From: Streptococcus gordonii
GTDB lineage: Bacteria > Bacillota > Bacilli > Lactobacillales > Streptococcaceae
Direction of reading: 5' to 3'
DNA length: 64,000 nt
NCBI RefSeq assembly: GCF_001553855.1
Contig: NZ_LQWV01000001.1
Coordinates: forward strand, 1 to 64,000
Below are positions 21,339 through 32,341 of this stretch, one piece after another (position 1 is the stretch's first letter; every line of letters starts with the position of its first letter). The position numbers were made by a program, and so were the translations under genes. The notes beneath the pieces were generated by a model. The model searched no databases and was not told the origin of the DNA. It saw only the letters and a list, made by a program, of their open reading frames with translations.

Positions 21339-22499
21339 TTATTTATGTTCTTTATTTTTCCAATGTCGACGCACTTCTTCCCTATAAGAAGAGTTTCCAA
21401 TATACCGCATAATCTTTAAAAGCGGTGTACGGTTTGGTCCTAAAATTTCAATCAGTTCTGCCAACAGCTCTACTCCAAAAAGCAAACCAATAACTAGAAG
21501 TACACCACCAACTCTACTGGAAATATTTAGTAATAGAGAGATTGTAGCAAAAATCAACGAAATCCCATAAATCACCAAAACCGTTCCTCTATGAGTCAAG
21601 CCTAAAGAAAGCAAACGGTGATGCAAGTGATTGCGGTCAGGCTGATAGAATTTTTGACCAGATAAAGTCCGGCGGACAATCGCCAAGAAAGTATCCGCAA
21701 TCGGCACACCTAAAATAATCATAGGCGTCACCACAGCAACAGCCGTTGCATTTTTCAAACCTTGCAAAGACAGAACCGAAATCATAAACCCAATAAAAAG
21801 GGCTCCAGTATCTCCACCATATATAATTGCTGGATGGTAATTATAAGGGAAGAAGCCTGCAATCGAAGCTACTAAGACAAAAATTGTCAGGGTTAAGAAT
21901 AAATTATGGTCAGGTAGAAAGAAATAAGATACAACTCCCATTGTTAGCAAGGAGATTATTGATACACCGCTAACCAAACCATCTAACCCATCCATAAGAT
22001 TCACTGCATTTGTAATAGATACGATCCAAATCAAGGTTAAAATAAAGGATAACCAAGGAGGGAAAAAGAGATGAGGACCACCGAAAGGAATTTTAAAGTC
22101 ATTTAAGCGAAAATCTGTCAAAAGCCAAATCAAAGAAGCAGCAACAACAATTCCAAGCAACTTAGGCAAAGGAGATAACTCTTTTACATCGTCAATCAGA
22201 CCTGTTAAGGCTACCACTCCACCTCCTAGGACAACTGGCCAAATATAATCGAAATAAGTTTCTCCACGAAAAGTAACCTGCACAATGGTTGGCATCATGA
22301 TTAAACTTGTGATAGAAAAAGCTATAACGACCGCTAGGCCACCTGCACTAGGCATAGGCTTTTTATTAATTCGTCGGGCATTAGGATAGTCAACTGCATC
22401 AATTTTAAAGGCCAAAATGCGAACCAGAGGCGTTAACAAGATACCAATAAAAAAGGTGCACAGCAAGACCATAATAAATTTCAAAGGAAATGTAACCAT
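21339..22499 (-). CDS. rgpG: Undecaprenyl-phosphate sugar-1-phosphate transferase (RgpG/TagO family)
   Basis: This 386-aa polytopic membrane enzyme of the MraY/WecA family (about ten helices) transfers a sugar-1-phosphate, probably GlcNAc-1-P, to undecaprenyl phosphate. That step starts cell-wall polysaccharide or teichoic-acid assembly. Family motifs are LIDDVKELSPLPKLLG, NAVNLMDGLDGL and RNHLHHRLLSLG. Its ATG overlaps the mecA stop (TGATG). It shares the neighbourhood with uppP, which recycles the same lipid carrier. The symbol follows streptococcal usage; the precise donor sugar is not shown by the sequence. Confidence 0.85.
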   Translation of the reverse strand: MVTFPLKFIMVLLCTFFIGILLTPLVRILAFKIDAVDYPNARRINKKPMPSAGGLAVVIAFSITSLIMMPTIVQVTFRGETYFDYIWPVVLGGGVVALTGLIDDVKELSPLPKLLGIVVAASLIWLLTDFRLNDFKIPFGGPHLFFPPWLSFILTLIWIVSITNAVNLMDGLDGLVSGVSIISLLTMGVVSYFFLPDHNLFLTLTIFVLVASIAGFFPYNYHPAIIYGGDTGALFIGFMISVLSLQGLKNATAVAVVTPMIILGVPIADTFLAIVRRTLSGQKFYQPDRNHLHHRLLSLGLTHRGTVLVIYGISLIFATISLLLNISSRVGGVLLVIGLLFGVELLAELIEILGPNRTPLLKIMRYIGNSSYREEVRRHWKNKEHK

Positions 22500-23227
22500 C
22501 AGCAGTTTACCTTTTGAAGATGTTGCACAGCATCTGTTACAATCAACAAGTGACCGTGCTCTTGAAGAAGGGCTCTCGTCGTATCTGTATCCTCAGCATG
22601 TTCACGCATTGCTGCCAGAAGCCAAGCTGGATAACGACTCGGACGACCTTCAATATCTACTAAAATAGTCAAATAGTAATGCTGATCCATCTTGTATAAC
22701 TCTGATGTATCCACCGGATAGTCAACTGTTTTGGTGAATGCAATCAGATTTTTCAAGTCAGAAAAACGCAAGATATAATAAATATAGCGATCTTGTTCTT
22801 GCCCTTCCTCTGGTTCAGATGTATCTTCCTCTTCTGCTTTTTCCAGCATTTGAACAGCATCTATATCATCACGGCTTTTTTCAAAGATGTTTTTTTCAAG
22901 CGTCTTTAGAAATTCATCCGGAGTCATTTGAGAAAGTTCGTCCATACCAGGCAAGTCAGCCAAATCTTCAAAATTTAAATTTTTGTCTACTTTAGATTTT
23001 GTGACAAAAACGTCTAATTTGTCTGGTTTTGGAGTCACCCGAAAACTCAGCATTCCACTATCTAAAAAGCTTTCTGGCATTTCTAGTTCGTCCAAAATGG
23101 TATAGAAAAATTCCTCCGTCTTTTCTTGAGGAACCAGAAAATCAGCCATTTCCATACCATGCTCTTCTAGATCTTCTAATTTGATGGTGATCTTGATTGT
23201 TGATTCACTAATTTGCTTCACTTCCAT
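22499..23227 (-). CDS. mecA: Adaptor protein MecA
   Basis: This 242-aa adaptor hands substrates to the ClpC protease. In streptococci it targets the competence sigma factor ComX, which is encoded at 0.3 kb in this window. The N-terminal substrate-binding domain ends near DFLVPQEKTEEFFYTILDELEMP, an acidic linker follows (about 120-145), and the C-terminal Clp-binding domain carries YYILRFSDLKNLIAFAKT-like sequence. Length and sequence agree with pneumococcal MecA. It is translationally coupled to the downstream rgpG-type gene. Confidence 0.94.
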   Translation of the reverse strand: MEVKQISESTIKITIKLEDLEEHGMEMADFLVPQEKTEEFFYTILDELEMPESFLDSGMLSFRVTPKPDKLDVFVTKSKVDKNLNFEDLADLPGMDELSQMTPDEFLKTLEKNIFEKSRDDIDAVQMLEKAEEEDTSEPEEGQEQDRYIYYILRFSDLKNLIAFTKTVDYPVDTSELYKMDQHYYLTILVDIEGRPSRYPAWLLAAMREHAEDTDTTRALLQEHGHLLIVTDAVQHLQKVNC

Positions 23228-23317
23228 TGTTCTACCTCGTACATACTAGTCCTTCCATTATACTAAATTCCCCTTTGTTTTTCAAAGGTTAAAGTCAGTC
23301 TTCTTCTTGATTTCAAA

Positions 23318-23345
23318 AGAAAAGAGCTGGCATCCCAACTCTTTC
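23318..23345 (-). terminator. Terminator after uppP
   Basis: The stem AAAGAGTTGG / CCAGCTCTTT (one G-U pair) with loop GATG is followed by TTC on the minus strand. The T-run is short. Confidence 0.65.
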
Positions 23346-23348
23346 AGT

Positions 23349-24197
23349 TTATTTTGCAAACAAAGCCTTAAAAACCCAATAAATAAGCAATAAAGCGCCC
23401 AGGCCAATCCGATATTTACCGAACACGGTAAAATCATGTTTTTTCACATAATCAGTCAAGAATCGAATGACATACATACTCACTCCAAAGGCCACAATCA
23501 TAGCCACCAGCAAGAGAGTCAATTGACCCAAATCAAGACTATTTCCTTTTAGGATAAACTTCAGAACCTTAATACCACTAGCCCCAAACATAACTGGGAT
23601 TCCTAAGAAAAAGGTAAATTCTGTCACAACAGAACGACTAGTTCCATTTAAAAGACCACCAACAATAGTTGCTCCTGACCGACTGGTCCCTGGAAAGAGC
23701 GACAAAACTTGGAAGAAACCTATGTAGAGAGCTGTTTTGTAAGGAAGCTTCTCTATATTTGTCACAGTTGGCTCTACTTCCTGATTACGTCGTTCTATAA
23801 GAATGAAGGCAATCCCATAAATAATCAACATAATTGCTACAGAAACAAAATTATGGAAATTCTTTTCAAACCAGTTATCAAGTGGAATTCCTATTATAAC
23901 TGCTGGCAAGGAAGCCACTACTACTTTAGCCCAGAGTTGCCATGTTTTCTGAACTTGGCGGGGTGTTTTATCCGGTTTAAAAGGATTGAGCTTATCAAAA
24001 TAAATGAAGACAACAGCTAAGATAGCCCCCAGCTGGATAACCACGTTGAACATTTCCATAAAAGCAGCATTTTGCTTTTGGTAATGAATAAACTCTTGAA
24101 CCAGAATCAGGTGTCCAGTACTAGAAATGGGCAACCATTCTGTAATCCCTTCGATAATTCCAAAAATAACGGACTTTATAATCTCAATGAAGAACAT
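23349..24197 (-). CDS. uppP: Undecaprenyl-diphosphatase UppP (BacA)
   Basis: This 282-aa integral membrane phosphatase dephosphorylates undecaprenyl pyrophosphate so the lipid carrier can be reused for peptidoglycan and wall polysaccharide. Its activity also lowers bacitracin sensitivity. Both signature motifs are present: [14 protein letters not shown] (about 16-29) and PGTSRSGAT (about 169-177). About eight membrane helices are visible. It stands about 120 bp upstream of mecA behind its own terminator. Confidence 0.96.
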   Translation of the reverse strand: MFFIEIIKSVIFGIIEGITEWLPISSTGHLILVQEFIHYQKQNAAFMEMFNVVIQLGAILAVVFIYFDKLNPFKPDKTPRQVQKTWQLWAKVVVASLPAVIIGIPLDNWFEKNFHNFVSVAIMLIIYGIAFILIERRNQEVEPTVTNIEKLPYKTALYIGFFQVLSLFPGTSRSGATIVGGLLNGTSRSVVTEFTFFLGIPVMFGASGIKVLKFILKGNSLDLGQLTLLLVAMIVAFGVSMYVIRFLTDYVKKHDFTVFGKYRIGLGALLLIYWVFKALFAK

Positions 24198-24285
24198 CTT
24201 TTCTCCTAAATTTACTTTTATACTTTAAAAATTATAAAAAACATCGATAAAAAATTCAATTAAAAACTGTGTCACTGGGGAATTT

Positions 24286-26205
24286 CTAGAAGGAGCCTCC
24301 GCCCCCTCCGCCTCCTCCACCAGAGAAGCCACCACCATCAAAACCGCCTGAATCACTTCCACTTGATATGGAGAAAGTACTTGCTGAACTAGCAGTTTGA
24401 ACATAGGAGTTTAGCAGGTTAACACCACCCGCAAAATGAAGACTTTGATCCGTCAAAACAAATCTTTCTAGCTCTTTATTTTCTAGATGAATATCTTGGA
24501 CTTTCATCACCTTGCTGACTCGTTTTGCATAACCAAAAAGAGTAGCGTAGACCAACAGACGATTCCAAAGAATCACACCCTCAACTTCTGTTTTATCAAA
24601 TTTAGCAATATCGCGAAGCATATTGGCAAAACTCCGCCACTCCACCACTTCATCAATGTAATCTTCATTCAGGAGATTATCGCTACGTTTGGTCACAAGG
24701 GCATTCAAAGGAATTCCTATAATCAAGACCAGCAAAAATCCCAAAGAATATTGCCAAAAGAACTCCCTAAATAGGAAACCAAATCCAATTAAAGAAAACA
24801 TTAGTAGCAGAAAAACAAAGAGATAGAGCAAGCAACCACGATTCCTCATTTTTTCTTCTTCCTTGTTTAGACTACGAAAATGCGGATGTAAGCCCAGTCT
24901 TTGTTCCTCTTCTTTTATATTATTTGATAATTTGCGTAAATCTTTGATAAAACGATATCTCTTATCGCTCCCTTCCTTACGAACCTCTGCCTCGTCGTCC
25001 TTATCCTTAACTCCTTTGAGAATTTTTTTGTCAATCTGATAGGCAGAAAACATCGTATCTGGTTCAACGGAGCTCTTATCACCGAATACCATCTCCACAA
25101 AAGTCAACTCAAAACCTGCCATCCCTTCATAATGCACAATCTCTAAGCGATGAGATTGGCCCTCTGTCACATATTTGAGATTCCCTCTATCTACCAGATC
25201 AAGTAAGGTCGCCTGAATTAAGTTAGAAAATAATAGGCGCCCCTTTTTGCCTTGTACAGGCCCTACCTTTTCGATATCTACATCATAGATATTTAGAGCT
25301 ACTAGCATGGGTGGAAGATCTTGTGGAACTTCATAAAGTCGAGCCTGATCCGAAAAGCTTGTTTTTTGACGAGTCTTCTTAAAATACCGAATCAAATAGT
25401 ATATAGAAATCACAAAAATAACTAAGAAAACCACCGGAAGTATCTTGTAAACTAGATTCTGATAAAATACCGTTTTTCGGACAATGTCCTGCTCCTGTTT
25501 TTCAAAACCATCCCGTCGATTTGTAGTACCAGCGTCATTGGTTAATGATTGACTAAAAAGCGACCGATCCCAGATACCATGAAGTTCAAAATGGTGTCTA
25601 GCTCCTAAAGAATCCAAAGTTACTTCAAAACCATTTTCAATTTTCTTTACTTCTGGATCTTTTTTGAAAAAACCAGTATGAGCAACCAAGCGAGCACTAG
25701 AATCCAGCTGAGAGGTGACCACAAATGAGACATGATCCATCCCAACCTCCCAGTCAGAAATTGGAATCCAATTTAACTCAGCTACATCCGGATACAGAAA
25801 AAGAAGGTTTTTTAATTGCCAAGTAATTTTGATTTTAACTCGATCCCCACTATTTCCAGAATTATATATCTTGAGTTTTTTCCCGTCTTCAATCGGTACA
25901 TCCTCAATACTTTCGGGTTCCTTGGTTTTGCCATTCGTCTCAATTTCTACCAAAGGGTTAGATTCTATTTGAAAATTCGAGGGCACCTTTCCCGCCCGCC
26001 CTAGGGTAATGTATTGACCATTGTAGGGATCATCATAGACATAGGTCACCTCTTCGATAAAAGTTGCTGTATTGTCTTGATGGATTTCCAATCTCCCATT
26101 GTATTGTTCAATTCGACTGTCAATTTCAGCTGCCTTACCCCTAAAAGGTATCAGTAAAGTCACCAAAAATAAGATGGATATAATGAATAGTAATCTTTTT
26201 TTCAC
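24286..26205 (-). CDS. DUF2207 family membrane protein
   Basis: This 639-aa protein begins at a GTG (26205), chosen because GGAG lies seven bases upstream and the signal-type helix LLFIISILFLVTLLIPF follows directly. An earlier in-frame ATG has no ribosome site. Order: signal peptide (about 1-25), a beta-rich extracytoplasmic DUF2207 domain (about 27-220), a membrane helix near 255-275, a cytoplasmic part, two adjacent helices near 460-510, and a tail ending in glycine runs (GGGFSGGGGGGGGGSF). The glycine tail is typical of the family. The function is not established; a cell-envelope role is inferred from the topology. Confidence 0.88.
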   Translation of the reverse strand: MKKRLLFIISILFLVTLLIPFRGKAAEIDSRIEQYNGRLEIHQDNTATFIEEVTYVYDDPYNGQYITLGRAGKVPSNFQIESNPLVEIETNGKTKEPESIEDVPIEDGKKLKIYNSGNSGDRVKIKITWQLKNLLFLYPDVAELNWIPISDWEVGMDHVSFVVTSQLDSSARLVAHTGFFKKDPEVKKIENGFEVTLDSLGARHHFELHGIWDRSLFSQSLTNDAGTTNRRDGFEKQEQDIVRKTVFYQNLVYKILPVVFLVIFVISIYYLIRYFKKTRQKTSFSDQARLYEVPQDLPPMLVALNIYDVDIEKVGPVQGKKGRLLFSNLIQATLLDLVDRGNLKYVTEGQSHRLEIVHYEGMAGFELTFVEMVFGDKSSVEPDTMFSAYQIDKKILKGVKDKDDEAEVRKEGSDKRYRFIKDLRKLSNNIKEEEQRLGLHPHFRSLNKEEEKMRNRGCLLYLFVFLLLMFSLIGFGFLFREFFWQYSLGFLLVLIIGIPLNALVTKRSDNLLNEDYIDEVVEWRSFANMLRDIAKFDKTEVEGVILWNRLLVYATLFGYAKRVSKVMKVQDIHLENKELERFVLTDQSLHFAGGVNLLNSYVQTASSASTFSISSGSDSGGFDGGGFSGGGGGGGGGSF

Positions 26206-26420
26206 GTGTTTTCTCCATTCTATTCCTTCAAAATCATCACTAGCACTTCCCTCGGATGCATCTTTATATACTGCCAATTCCACTTATCCTCATGCACATT
26301 CAGGAATTATTATCGAAAAGAAGCTAGGAGGTCAGCTATCCTACTATTCAATTAGCATCAATTCCTCGGCTTCATTTTCATCTCATTATATCATTTTTTT
26401 CTTATAGAGACTTTCTAAGA

Positions 26421-26449
26421 TTGAAAAGAAGGACATTTTCTTGTACAAT
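26421..26449 (+). promoter_or_regulatory. Promoter of the amino-acid ABC transporter
   Basis: TTGAAA (26421-26426), 17 bp, TACAAT (26444-26449). The start codon follows 40 bp later behind AGGAG. Confidence 0.8.
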
Positions 26450-26489
26450 AGAAAGAACTTACTTTTTAACATGATAGATAGGAGAACCC

Positions 26490-28055
26490 ATGAAAAAGAT
26501 ATTTTTTAGCATCTTATCTTTGATTCTGCTGACTTTTGGCGCCAGCCAGATTGTTCAGGCGGATGAATACCTTCGAATTGGAATGGAGGCTGCCTATGCC
26601 CCCTTTAACTGGACCCAAGACGATGATTCAAACGGCGCTGTCAAAATAGATGGCACCAACCAATATGCCAATGGCTACGATGTTCAAGTGGCAAAAAAAA
26701 TCGCAAAAGAACTTGGGAAAAAGCCCCTCATTGTTAAAACATCTTGGAATGGATTAATTCCCGCTTTGACCTCCGGAAAGATCGATATGATTATTGCAGG
26801 TATGAGCCCAACTGAAGAGAGAAAGAAAGAAATTGCCTTCTCTAACAGTTACTATACCAGCGAACCAGTTGTTCTTGTCCAAAAAAATGGAGCGTATGCC
26901 CAAGCCAAAACACTGGATGATTTTAAGGGAGCTAAAATCACCTCCCAACAAGGAGTTTACCTCTACAATCTGATTTCGCAACTCAAGGGAGCTAAACAAG
27001 AAACTGCAATGGGGGATTTTGCTCAAATGCGCCAAGCCCTCGAATCTGGAGTGATAGATGGCTACATCTCTGAACGTCCAGAAGCTTTGACAGCAGAAGC
27101 AGCCAATTCATCCTTTAAGATGATTCAATTCAAAAAAGGCTTCGAGGTTGGAAAAGAAGATGCTTCCATCGCAATTGGGATGCAAAAAGATGATCAACGA
27201 ATGGCAAAAGTCAATGAAGCGATCTCTAAAATTAGCTCTCAAGACCAAGTGAAGTTAATGGATGAGATGATCAAGAAACAGCCTGTAGAAAAAACACCTG
27301 CCAAAGAAAAACAAAACTTTTTAAAAGAAGTCACAAAGATTTGGCAAGAAAATTGGCCTCAATTTCTTAGAGGCGCGGGCTTAACTTTACTCATCTCTAT
27401 CACAGGAACCATCACAGGTTTATTGATTGGACTTCTCATTGGAGTTTTCCGTACTGCTCCAACATCAAAAAATAAAGCTCTTGCTATTTTACAAAAACTA
27501 TTTGGCTGGTTCCTAAATGTCTACATTGAAATCTTCCGCGGTACACCGATGATTGTTCAATCCATGGTCATCTACTACGGTTCTGCCCAAGCATTTGGTA
27601 TTTCAATCGACAGAACAATTGCTGCTATTTTTATCGTTTCCATTAACACCGGTGCGTATATGAGTGAGATCGTACGTGGAGGAATTTTCGCTGTTGATAA
27701 AGGACAATTTGAAGCTGCTACTGCTCTTGGCATGACCCACGGACAAACCATGAGAAAAATCGTGTTACCACAAGTCATTCGCAACATTCTACCAGCTACA
27801 GGGAATGAATTTGTCATCAATATTAAAGATACTTCCGTACTGAATGTTATTTCTGTAGTAGAGCTCTACTTCTCTGGAAATACCATAGCGACTCAAACCT
27901 ACAAGTATTTCCAAACCTTCACCATCATCGCCGTTATCTACTTTGTTCTGACATTTACAGTAACCCGAATCCTTCGTTATGTTGAGCATCGTTTTGATAC
28001 TGATAGCTACACCACCGGAGCCAATCAAATGCAGACGGGAGAATTGAAACCATGA
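26490..28055 (+). CDS. Amino-acid ABC transporter, fused substrate-binding and permease protein
   Basis: This 521-aa fusion has a signal peptide (about 1-25), a periplasmic-type solute-binding domain of the polar amino-acid family (about 27-262: [32 protein letters not shown]) and a permease domain (about 285-500) with coupling loop [21 protein letters not shown]. Such SBP-permease fusions are common in Lactobacillales (GlnPH type) and import glutamine, glutamate or other polar amino acids. The actual substrate is not shown by the sequence. Its stop overlaps the start of the ATPase gene (ATGA). Confidence 0.93.
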   Translation: MKKIFFSILSLILLTFGASQIVQADEYLRIGMEAAYAPFNWTQDDDSNGAVKIDGTNQYANGYDVQVAKKIAKELGKKPLIVKTSWNGLIPALTSGKIDMIIAGMSPTEERKKEIAFSNSYYTSEPVVLVQKNGAYAQAKTLDDFKGAKITSQQGVYLYNLISQLKGAKQETAMGDFAQMRQALESGVIDGYISERPEALTAEAANSSFKMIQFKKGFEVGKEDASIAIGMQKDDQRMAKVNEAISKISSQDQVKLMDEMIKKQPVEKTPAKEKQNFLKEVTKIWQENWPQFLRGAGLTLLISITGTITGLLIGLLIGVFRTAPTSKNKALAILQKLFGWFLNVYIEIFRGTPMIVQSMVIYYGSAQAFGISIDRTIAAIFIVSINTGAYMSEIVRGGIFAVDKGQFEAATALGMTHGQTMRKIVLPQVIRNILPATGNEFVINIKDTSVLNVISVVELYFSGNTIATQTYKYFQTFTIIAVIYFVLTFTVTRILRYVEHRFDTDSYTTGANQMQTGELKP

Positions 28056-28792
28056 CAGAAACAATTTTAGAAATCAAACACTTGAAAAAGTCCTACGGTG
28101 AAAATCAAGTCCTAAAAGATATTTCACTCACCGTTCGCAAGGGAGAAGTTATTTCCATTATCGGAAGCTCTGGAAGTGGGAAATCAACCTTCCTTCGCTC
28201 TATTAATTTACTTGAAATACCTAGCGCTGGAGAAATCATTTACAAAGGTCAAAATGTCCTTGAACCAAATTATGATTTAACGCACTATCGTGAAAAACTA
28301 GGAATGGTTTTCCAATCTTTCAATCTATTTGAAAATCTAAATGTCTTAGAAAATACAATCGTTGCCCAAACAACTGTCCTCAAACGCGAACGATCTGAAG
28401 CAGAGAAGATTGCTAAAGAAAATCTCGAAAAAGTAGGCATGGGCGAACAATACTGGAAAGCCAAGCCTAAACAATTGTCAGGTGGTCAAAAGCAGCGTGT
28501 CGCTATCGCTCGCGCCCTATCCATGAATCCAGATGCTATTCTCTTTGATGAGCCGACCTCTGCCTTGGACCCTGAAATGGTTGGCGAAGTCTTAAAGATC
28601 ATGAAAGAATTGGCTCAAGAAGGCCTAACCATGATCGTCGTTACCCATGAAATGGAATTTGCTCGAGATGTCTCGCATCGAGTCATCTTTATGGACAAGG
28701 GAGTCATTGCTGAAGAAGCTAAACCTGAAATTATCTTCACTCAGCCAAAGGAAGAACGTACCAGAGAATTCCTTCAACGCTATCTTAAATAA
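28052..28792 (+). CDS. Amino-acid ABC transporter ATP-binding protein
   Basis: This 246-aa ATPase of the GlnQ/HisP family energises the preceding fusion permease. Walker A is GSSGSGKST, the signature LSGGQKQR, Walker [14 protein letters not shown], followed by the switch histidine in VVTHEM. Four-base overlap with the upstream gene implies translational coupling. Confidence 0.94.
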   Translation: MTETILEIKHLKKSYGENQVLKDISLTVRKGEVISIIGSSGSGKSTFLRSINLLEIPSAGEIIYKGQNVLEPNYDLTHYREKLGMVFQSFNLFENLNVLENTIVAQTTVLKRERSEAEKIAKENLEKVGMGEQYWKAKPKQLSGGQKQRVAIARALSMNPDAILFDEPTSALDPEMVGEVLKIMKELAQEGLTMIVVTHEMEFARDVSHRVIFMDKGVIAEEAKPEIIFTQPKEERTREFLQRYLK

Positions 28793-28834
28793 TCTAAAAA
28801 AATACCTAATAAGTTCTAACTTAACGACCAACTA

Positions 28835-28871
28835 AAAAACACAGAATGGTAGATATTCATTCTGTGTTTTT
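28835..28871 (+). terminator. Terminator of the amino-acid ABC transporter operon
   Basis: The stem AACACAGAATG / CATTCTGTGTT is followed by TTTTATT. Confidence 0.9.
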
Positions 28872-29043
28872 ATTCATTTTTAAATCAAACTATTTAACTT
28901 TCAAATAACTTGCATTTTGAATGTCTAGTTTAAAGACAAAGCCATTCATTTTTAGACTTATTAGATAATTTCTCCAAACTTTTATCTACAAACAAACACA
29001 TGCCCCTAAAAACAACTGTAAAAAAATGTTTGTTATTGTGTAA

Positions 29044-29076
29044 ATAAACAAAGGAGTAGGCTATGCCTACTCCTTA
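29044..29076 (-). terminator. Terminator of the small HTH-like gene
   Basis: The stem AAGGAGTAGG / CCTACTCCTT with loop CATAG overlaps the stop codon of the gene at 29074. A T-rich but interrupted tail (TGTTTATTT) follows. Confidence 0.75.
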
Positions 29077-29292
29077 TTTATCTTCATACTTATCGTGGTT
29101 TTTATCATAAAAGTCAATCAAACTAAGAGCTGTTTCAAATGAGATATTTTTAACTTGAGCACGACCTTGAGCTAGAGCAATAATAGACATTTCGCGGGCT
29201 GTTGTCTCTTTACTGATACGGTAACCTGTTAATTTTTTTTCACGAACCCAACCTACGACTGCTTCTACTTTTTCAAAACTTGTTTTTGCCAT
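29074..29292 (-). CDS. Small conserved protein with degenerate helix-turn-helix
   Basis: This 72-aa protein has no confident family. The central part (LTGYRISKETTAREMSIIAL, about 21-40) followed by ISFETALSLIDFY resembles an XRE-type helix-turn-helix, where the usual motif is YRISKETG. It is a single-gene unit with GGAG before the ATG and a hairpin over its stop codon. A DNA-binding role is suggested but unproven. Codon use looks ordinary. Confidence 0.75.
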   Translation of the reverse strand: MAKTSFEKVEAVVGWVREKKLTGYRISKETTAREMSIIALAQGRAQVKNISFETALSLIDFYDKNHDKYEDK

Positions 29293-29407
29293 TTCGTTCT
29301 CCTATCTAATTATTATCGATATTTAATTCTAAAGCTTTTTAGTTGATTTGTCAATAAGAACAAGATAGTAAACGGAAATTAAATATTTCAGAATATTCTG
29401 ATAACTT

Positions 29408-30295
29408 CTATTTAGCTTTTAAAGCAGATAAAATTTGAGTCCGAATACTCTCAACTCCATCAGGATTTGCTGGCAGGAAGATTGTATTATTTCCCTGTTT
29501 ATCTGCAAAATTATTCAGTGTATCAAGGTATTGGTTGGTCAACAAAATAGACATAATCTGTTCTTCCGTTAACTCTACATTGGCACCCTTCAACTCTTTA
29601 ATAGAATCTGCTAAACCATCAACAATAGCCTTCCGTTGCTCGGCTATACCAACCCCGTGCAGACGATCTTTTTCAGCCTCAGCCTCAGCAGCAGTAACGA
29701 TTTTGATCTTGTCCGCTTCAGCCAATTCTTGAGCAGCGACACGCTTTCTTTGAGCAGCATTGATTTCATTCATAGACTGCTTAACTTCTGCATCTGGTTC
29801 AACTTTTGTAATCAATGTTTTAACGATGATGTATCCATAAGTAGACATTTCTTCAGCCACTTGTTTTTGAACTTCAAGTGCGATTTCATCTTTCTTTTCA
29901 AAGAGCTCATCGAGGGTCAATTTAGGAACAGAAGAACGCAAGGCATCTTCAATATATGACTTAATTTGTGACTCAGGACGCATCAGCTTGTAATAGGCAT
30001 CTGTAACGTTATTTTCATTTACTCGATACTGTGTCGCAACATTCATCGTAACAAATACATTATCTTGCGTTTTTGTTTCAACGACGATATCACTTTGTAA
30101 CAAACGTAATTGAACACGCGCTGCAATTTTATCAATTCCAAAAGGAATACGGAAGTTCATACCACTTGAACTTGTCTTTTGGTAGCGACCAAACCGTTCA
30201 ATAATGGCAACGGATTGTTGTCTAACAACATAAATGGAACTTATTAGCAATAAAATAGCTAAAAAGATGACAACCAATAGAATAACAATTCCCAT
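29408..30295 (-). CDS. SPFH/band 7 (stomatin-prohibitin) membrane protein
   Basis: This 295-aa protein has one N-terminal membrane helix (about 3-24), then the SPFH domain (VVRQQSVAIIERFGRYQKT onward), a long Ala/Glu-rich coiled-coil stretch (about 175-225, AAQRKRVAAQELAEAD and AAEAEAEKDR) and a short C-terminal part. Such proteins form membrane-associated oligomers linked to membrane microdomains and protein quality control. It is monocistronic. An extended -10 (TGCTATAAT, near 30386-30394) lies upstream, with AAGGAG before the ATG. Confidence 0.92.
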   Translation of the reverse strand: MGIVILLVVIFLAILLLISSIYVVRQQSVAIIERFGRYQKTSSSGMNFRIPFGIDKIAARVQLRLLQSDIVVETKTQDNVFVTMNVATQYRVNENNVTDAYYKLMRPESQIKSYIEDALRSSVPKLTLDELFEKKDEIALEVQKQVAEEMSTYGYIIVKTLITKVEPDAEVKQSMNEINAAQRKRVAAQELAEADKIKIVTAAEAEAEKDRLHGVGIAEQRKAIVDGLADSIKELKGANVELTEEQIMSILLTNQYLDTLNNFADKQGNNTIFLPANPDGVESIRTQILSALKAK

Positions 30296-30640
30296 AATGT
30301 GTTTCTCCTTTTTTGATTCAAAGGGTTTTAAACTGTCTTGAAACGGCTTAAACTCTACCTTTTAAATCATGTTTTTATAGAATGTATTATAGCATAAGGC
30401 AAAAATGAGAGCAAAGAAAAATCAACAAAAAAGAAAAATATTTTCAAAGTGATTTGGAAACTCTCTTCCTTTTTATAACTAAAGGAAATGGGCATTTTTT
30501 CTTCAACAAAAAATCCTGTCAGCTATTCTCTGAACTTACAGGATTAGAGGATTCAACCTATTTACTTTTAGATATATGCCTATGACAAGGTTCAATATCA
30601 AAAGGCTATTCATCTGACACCTTCTTTTTTAACCGAGATC
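30296..30640. other. Intergenic region with promoter and terminator
   Basis: The right part holds the terminator of the response-regulator operon. The left part holds the promoter (extended -10 near 30386-30394) and about 90-base leader of the band-7 gene. No further gene was seen. Confidence 0.6.
30507..30546 (-). terminator. Terminator of the ABC-2/two-component operon
   Basis: The stem AATCCTGT / ACAGGATT with an 18-base apical region is followed by TTTTTTG on the minus strand, about 95 bp past the response-regulator stop. Confidence 0.7.
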
Positions 30641-31240
30641 TTATAACCAACCTTTCTCTTGCCCGATTCGGACTGCTTCTGTTCGATTTTCAGCATCTAG
30701 CTTGGTCAAAATAGCCGACATATAGTTACGAACCGTTCCATTTGACAGGTAGAGTTTTTCAGCAATTTCTTTATTGGACAGGCCAGTCGCCGCAGCTTGC
30801 AGGACTAGCCTCTCCTGCTGAGAGAGAGGATTCCTACTGGTCATTAGCACCTCCATCAATTCCGGCGAATATTCCTTTTGCCCATCTAGAACGGTATGGA
30901 TGGTCTTCATCAAATCCGCAATGCTGCGCTCTTTGAGCACATAGGCATCTACATCCGCCTTAACAGCTCGCTCAAAGTAGCCCGGTCGCTTGAAGGTTGT
31001 GACGATGATGACCTTGATGTTGGGTCGATTAGCCTTGACCCATTCGAGAACATCTAGTCCAGTTTTGTTGGGCATTTCCACATCCAAAACTGCTACATCA
31101 AGATTTTCTGACTTGAGACAATCGATAGCTTTCTGCCCATCCTCTGCCTGATAGACTTCTTCAACATCTGGCTGCAACTGCAAGAGCTGAGCTAGAGCAT
31201 CTCTCAGCATACTTTGATCTTCTGCTAACAAAAGTTTCAT
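30641..31240 (-). CDS. NarL/DesR-type response regulator
   Basis: This 199-aa two-component response regulator has a receiver domain with phospho-acceptor Asp53 (VAVLDVEMP) and a C-terminal LuxR-type helix-turn-helix ([25 protein letters not shown]). It resembles B. subtilis DesR and related regulators of ABC-2 exporters. It is the last gene of the operon ATPase-permease-kinase-regulator and overlaps the kinase gene by four bases. Overlapping palindromes upstream of the operon promoter (34141-34158) are the best candidate target. Confidence 0.92.
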   Translation of the reverse strand: MKLLLAEDQSMLRDALAQLLQLQPDVEEVYQAEDGQKAIDCLKSENLDVAVLDVEMPNKTGLDVLEWVKANRPNIKVIIVTTFKRPGYFERAVKADVDAYVLKERSIADLMKTIHTVLDGQKEYSPELMEVLMTSRNPLSQQERLVLQAAATGLSNKEIAEKLYLSNGTVRNYMSAILTKLDAENRTEAVRIGQEKGWL

Positions 31241-32337
31241 GCTTCCTTCCCTCCGTATGGTAATTCTATTCGAACTTGTGTCGGGTTCTTACTGCTAAGA
31301 ATCTCGACCCTTCCTGACATAGTAACTAATCGCTCTCGAATGCTATGCAACTCCTGACCAGTTAGTTTTTGAAAACCACAACCATCATCTCGAATGTCCA
31401 AAACAAGTTTGTCGTCTTTCTTCACTAAAGAAAACCAGCTCTTTTTAGCTTGGGCATGCTTAATGATATTGGTCGCCGCCTCCAGTAAGATCATACTAAT
31501 CGTTGACTGCTGACTCGGTGGGATACTGGCAACATTGAGTTGATTATCTATTTCTACCTGAATACCGCTCATCTCAAGCATAGCTCGAATGGTCACTAGT
31601 TCTTCATCCAGAGTTCGCTCCTTTAGATTATTTATAATCCGTCGAACATCAGCCATAGACTTCTTACTAATCTCTTGCACTTCCTGCAGTTCTTTTGCTG
31701 CCTTATCGTAAGCTTCCATCTGCAAAAACTGCTGAGCTAGCTCCGCCTTAACACTGAGCATAGCAAAGGTATGTCCTAGACTATCATGTAAGTCACGACC
31801 AATCCGATTGCGCTCATTTTCTGCCATAAAAAGATTCAGCTGGGCATTTTGCTTGACCTTTTCTTCCTTGATTCGCTCTGTAGTTTGAATTCGATAGAGA
31901 CCAAAAGTCAAACCATCCGAAAAGAGAAAGGTTACAATAAAGAAGAGTAGCTCTGCTGGGCCAAAATTCCCCATCAAATAATTAGTTATCACAATAGCAG
32001 GCTGCAAGGCGACAAAGGTCAAAAAACGCCAGGATTTAAAGGAAATATCATCTAATTCATAAATGAGCAGATTGGATAGATAAAAAATGTACCAAGTAAA
32101 CCCTCCATTTAACCAGACAGAACCATAATAGATGTAAGCCACCAAGAACCACCAAGAAAGAAACTGGATAAGGCGATGGTTACTTAACAAGACTGCATAA
32201 TAAGCCGTAACAAAAATAGCTGTCCACATCAAGAGGAAAAGCGGGTATTCCCCGCTAATCGCTCCCGCCACTGGAAAGATGATAAAAACCAGCGCAATAT
32301 GAAACATATAGTGGACTCGTTTAAGTTTTTCCCACAT
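31237..32337 (-). CDS. DesK-type sensor histidine kinase
   Basis: This 366-aa kinase has five or six N-terminal membrane helices (about 8-150) with almost no external domain, so it probably senses the membrane itself or a partner protein. Next come the HisKA_3 dimerisation helix with His184 ([15 protein letters not shown]) and a HATPase_c domain (DIRDDGCGF). This architecture is typical of kinases next to ABC-2 exporters that respond to membrane stress or antimicrobial peptides. The signal is not known. Confidence 0.92.
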   Translation of the reverse strand: MWEKLKRVHYMFHIALVFIIFPVAGAISGEYPLFLLMWTAIFVTAYYAVLLSNHRLIQFLSWWFLVAYIYYGSVWLNGGFTWYIFYLSNLLIYELDDISFKSWRFLTFVALQPAIVITNYLMGNFGPAELLFFIVTFLFSDGLTFGLYRIQTTERIKEEKVKQNAQLNLFMAENERNRIGRDLHDSLGHTFAMLSVKAELAQQFLQMEAYDKAAKELQEVQEISKKSMADVRRIINNLKERTLDEELVTIRAMLEMSGIQVEIDNQLNVASIPPSQQSTISMILLEAATNIIKHAQAKKSWFSLVKKDDKLVLDIRDDGCGFQKLTGQELHSIRERLVTMSGRVEILSSKNPTQVRIELPYGGKEA

Positions 32338-32341
32338 GGTT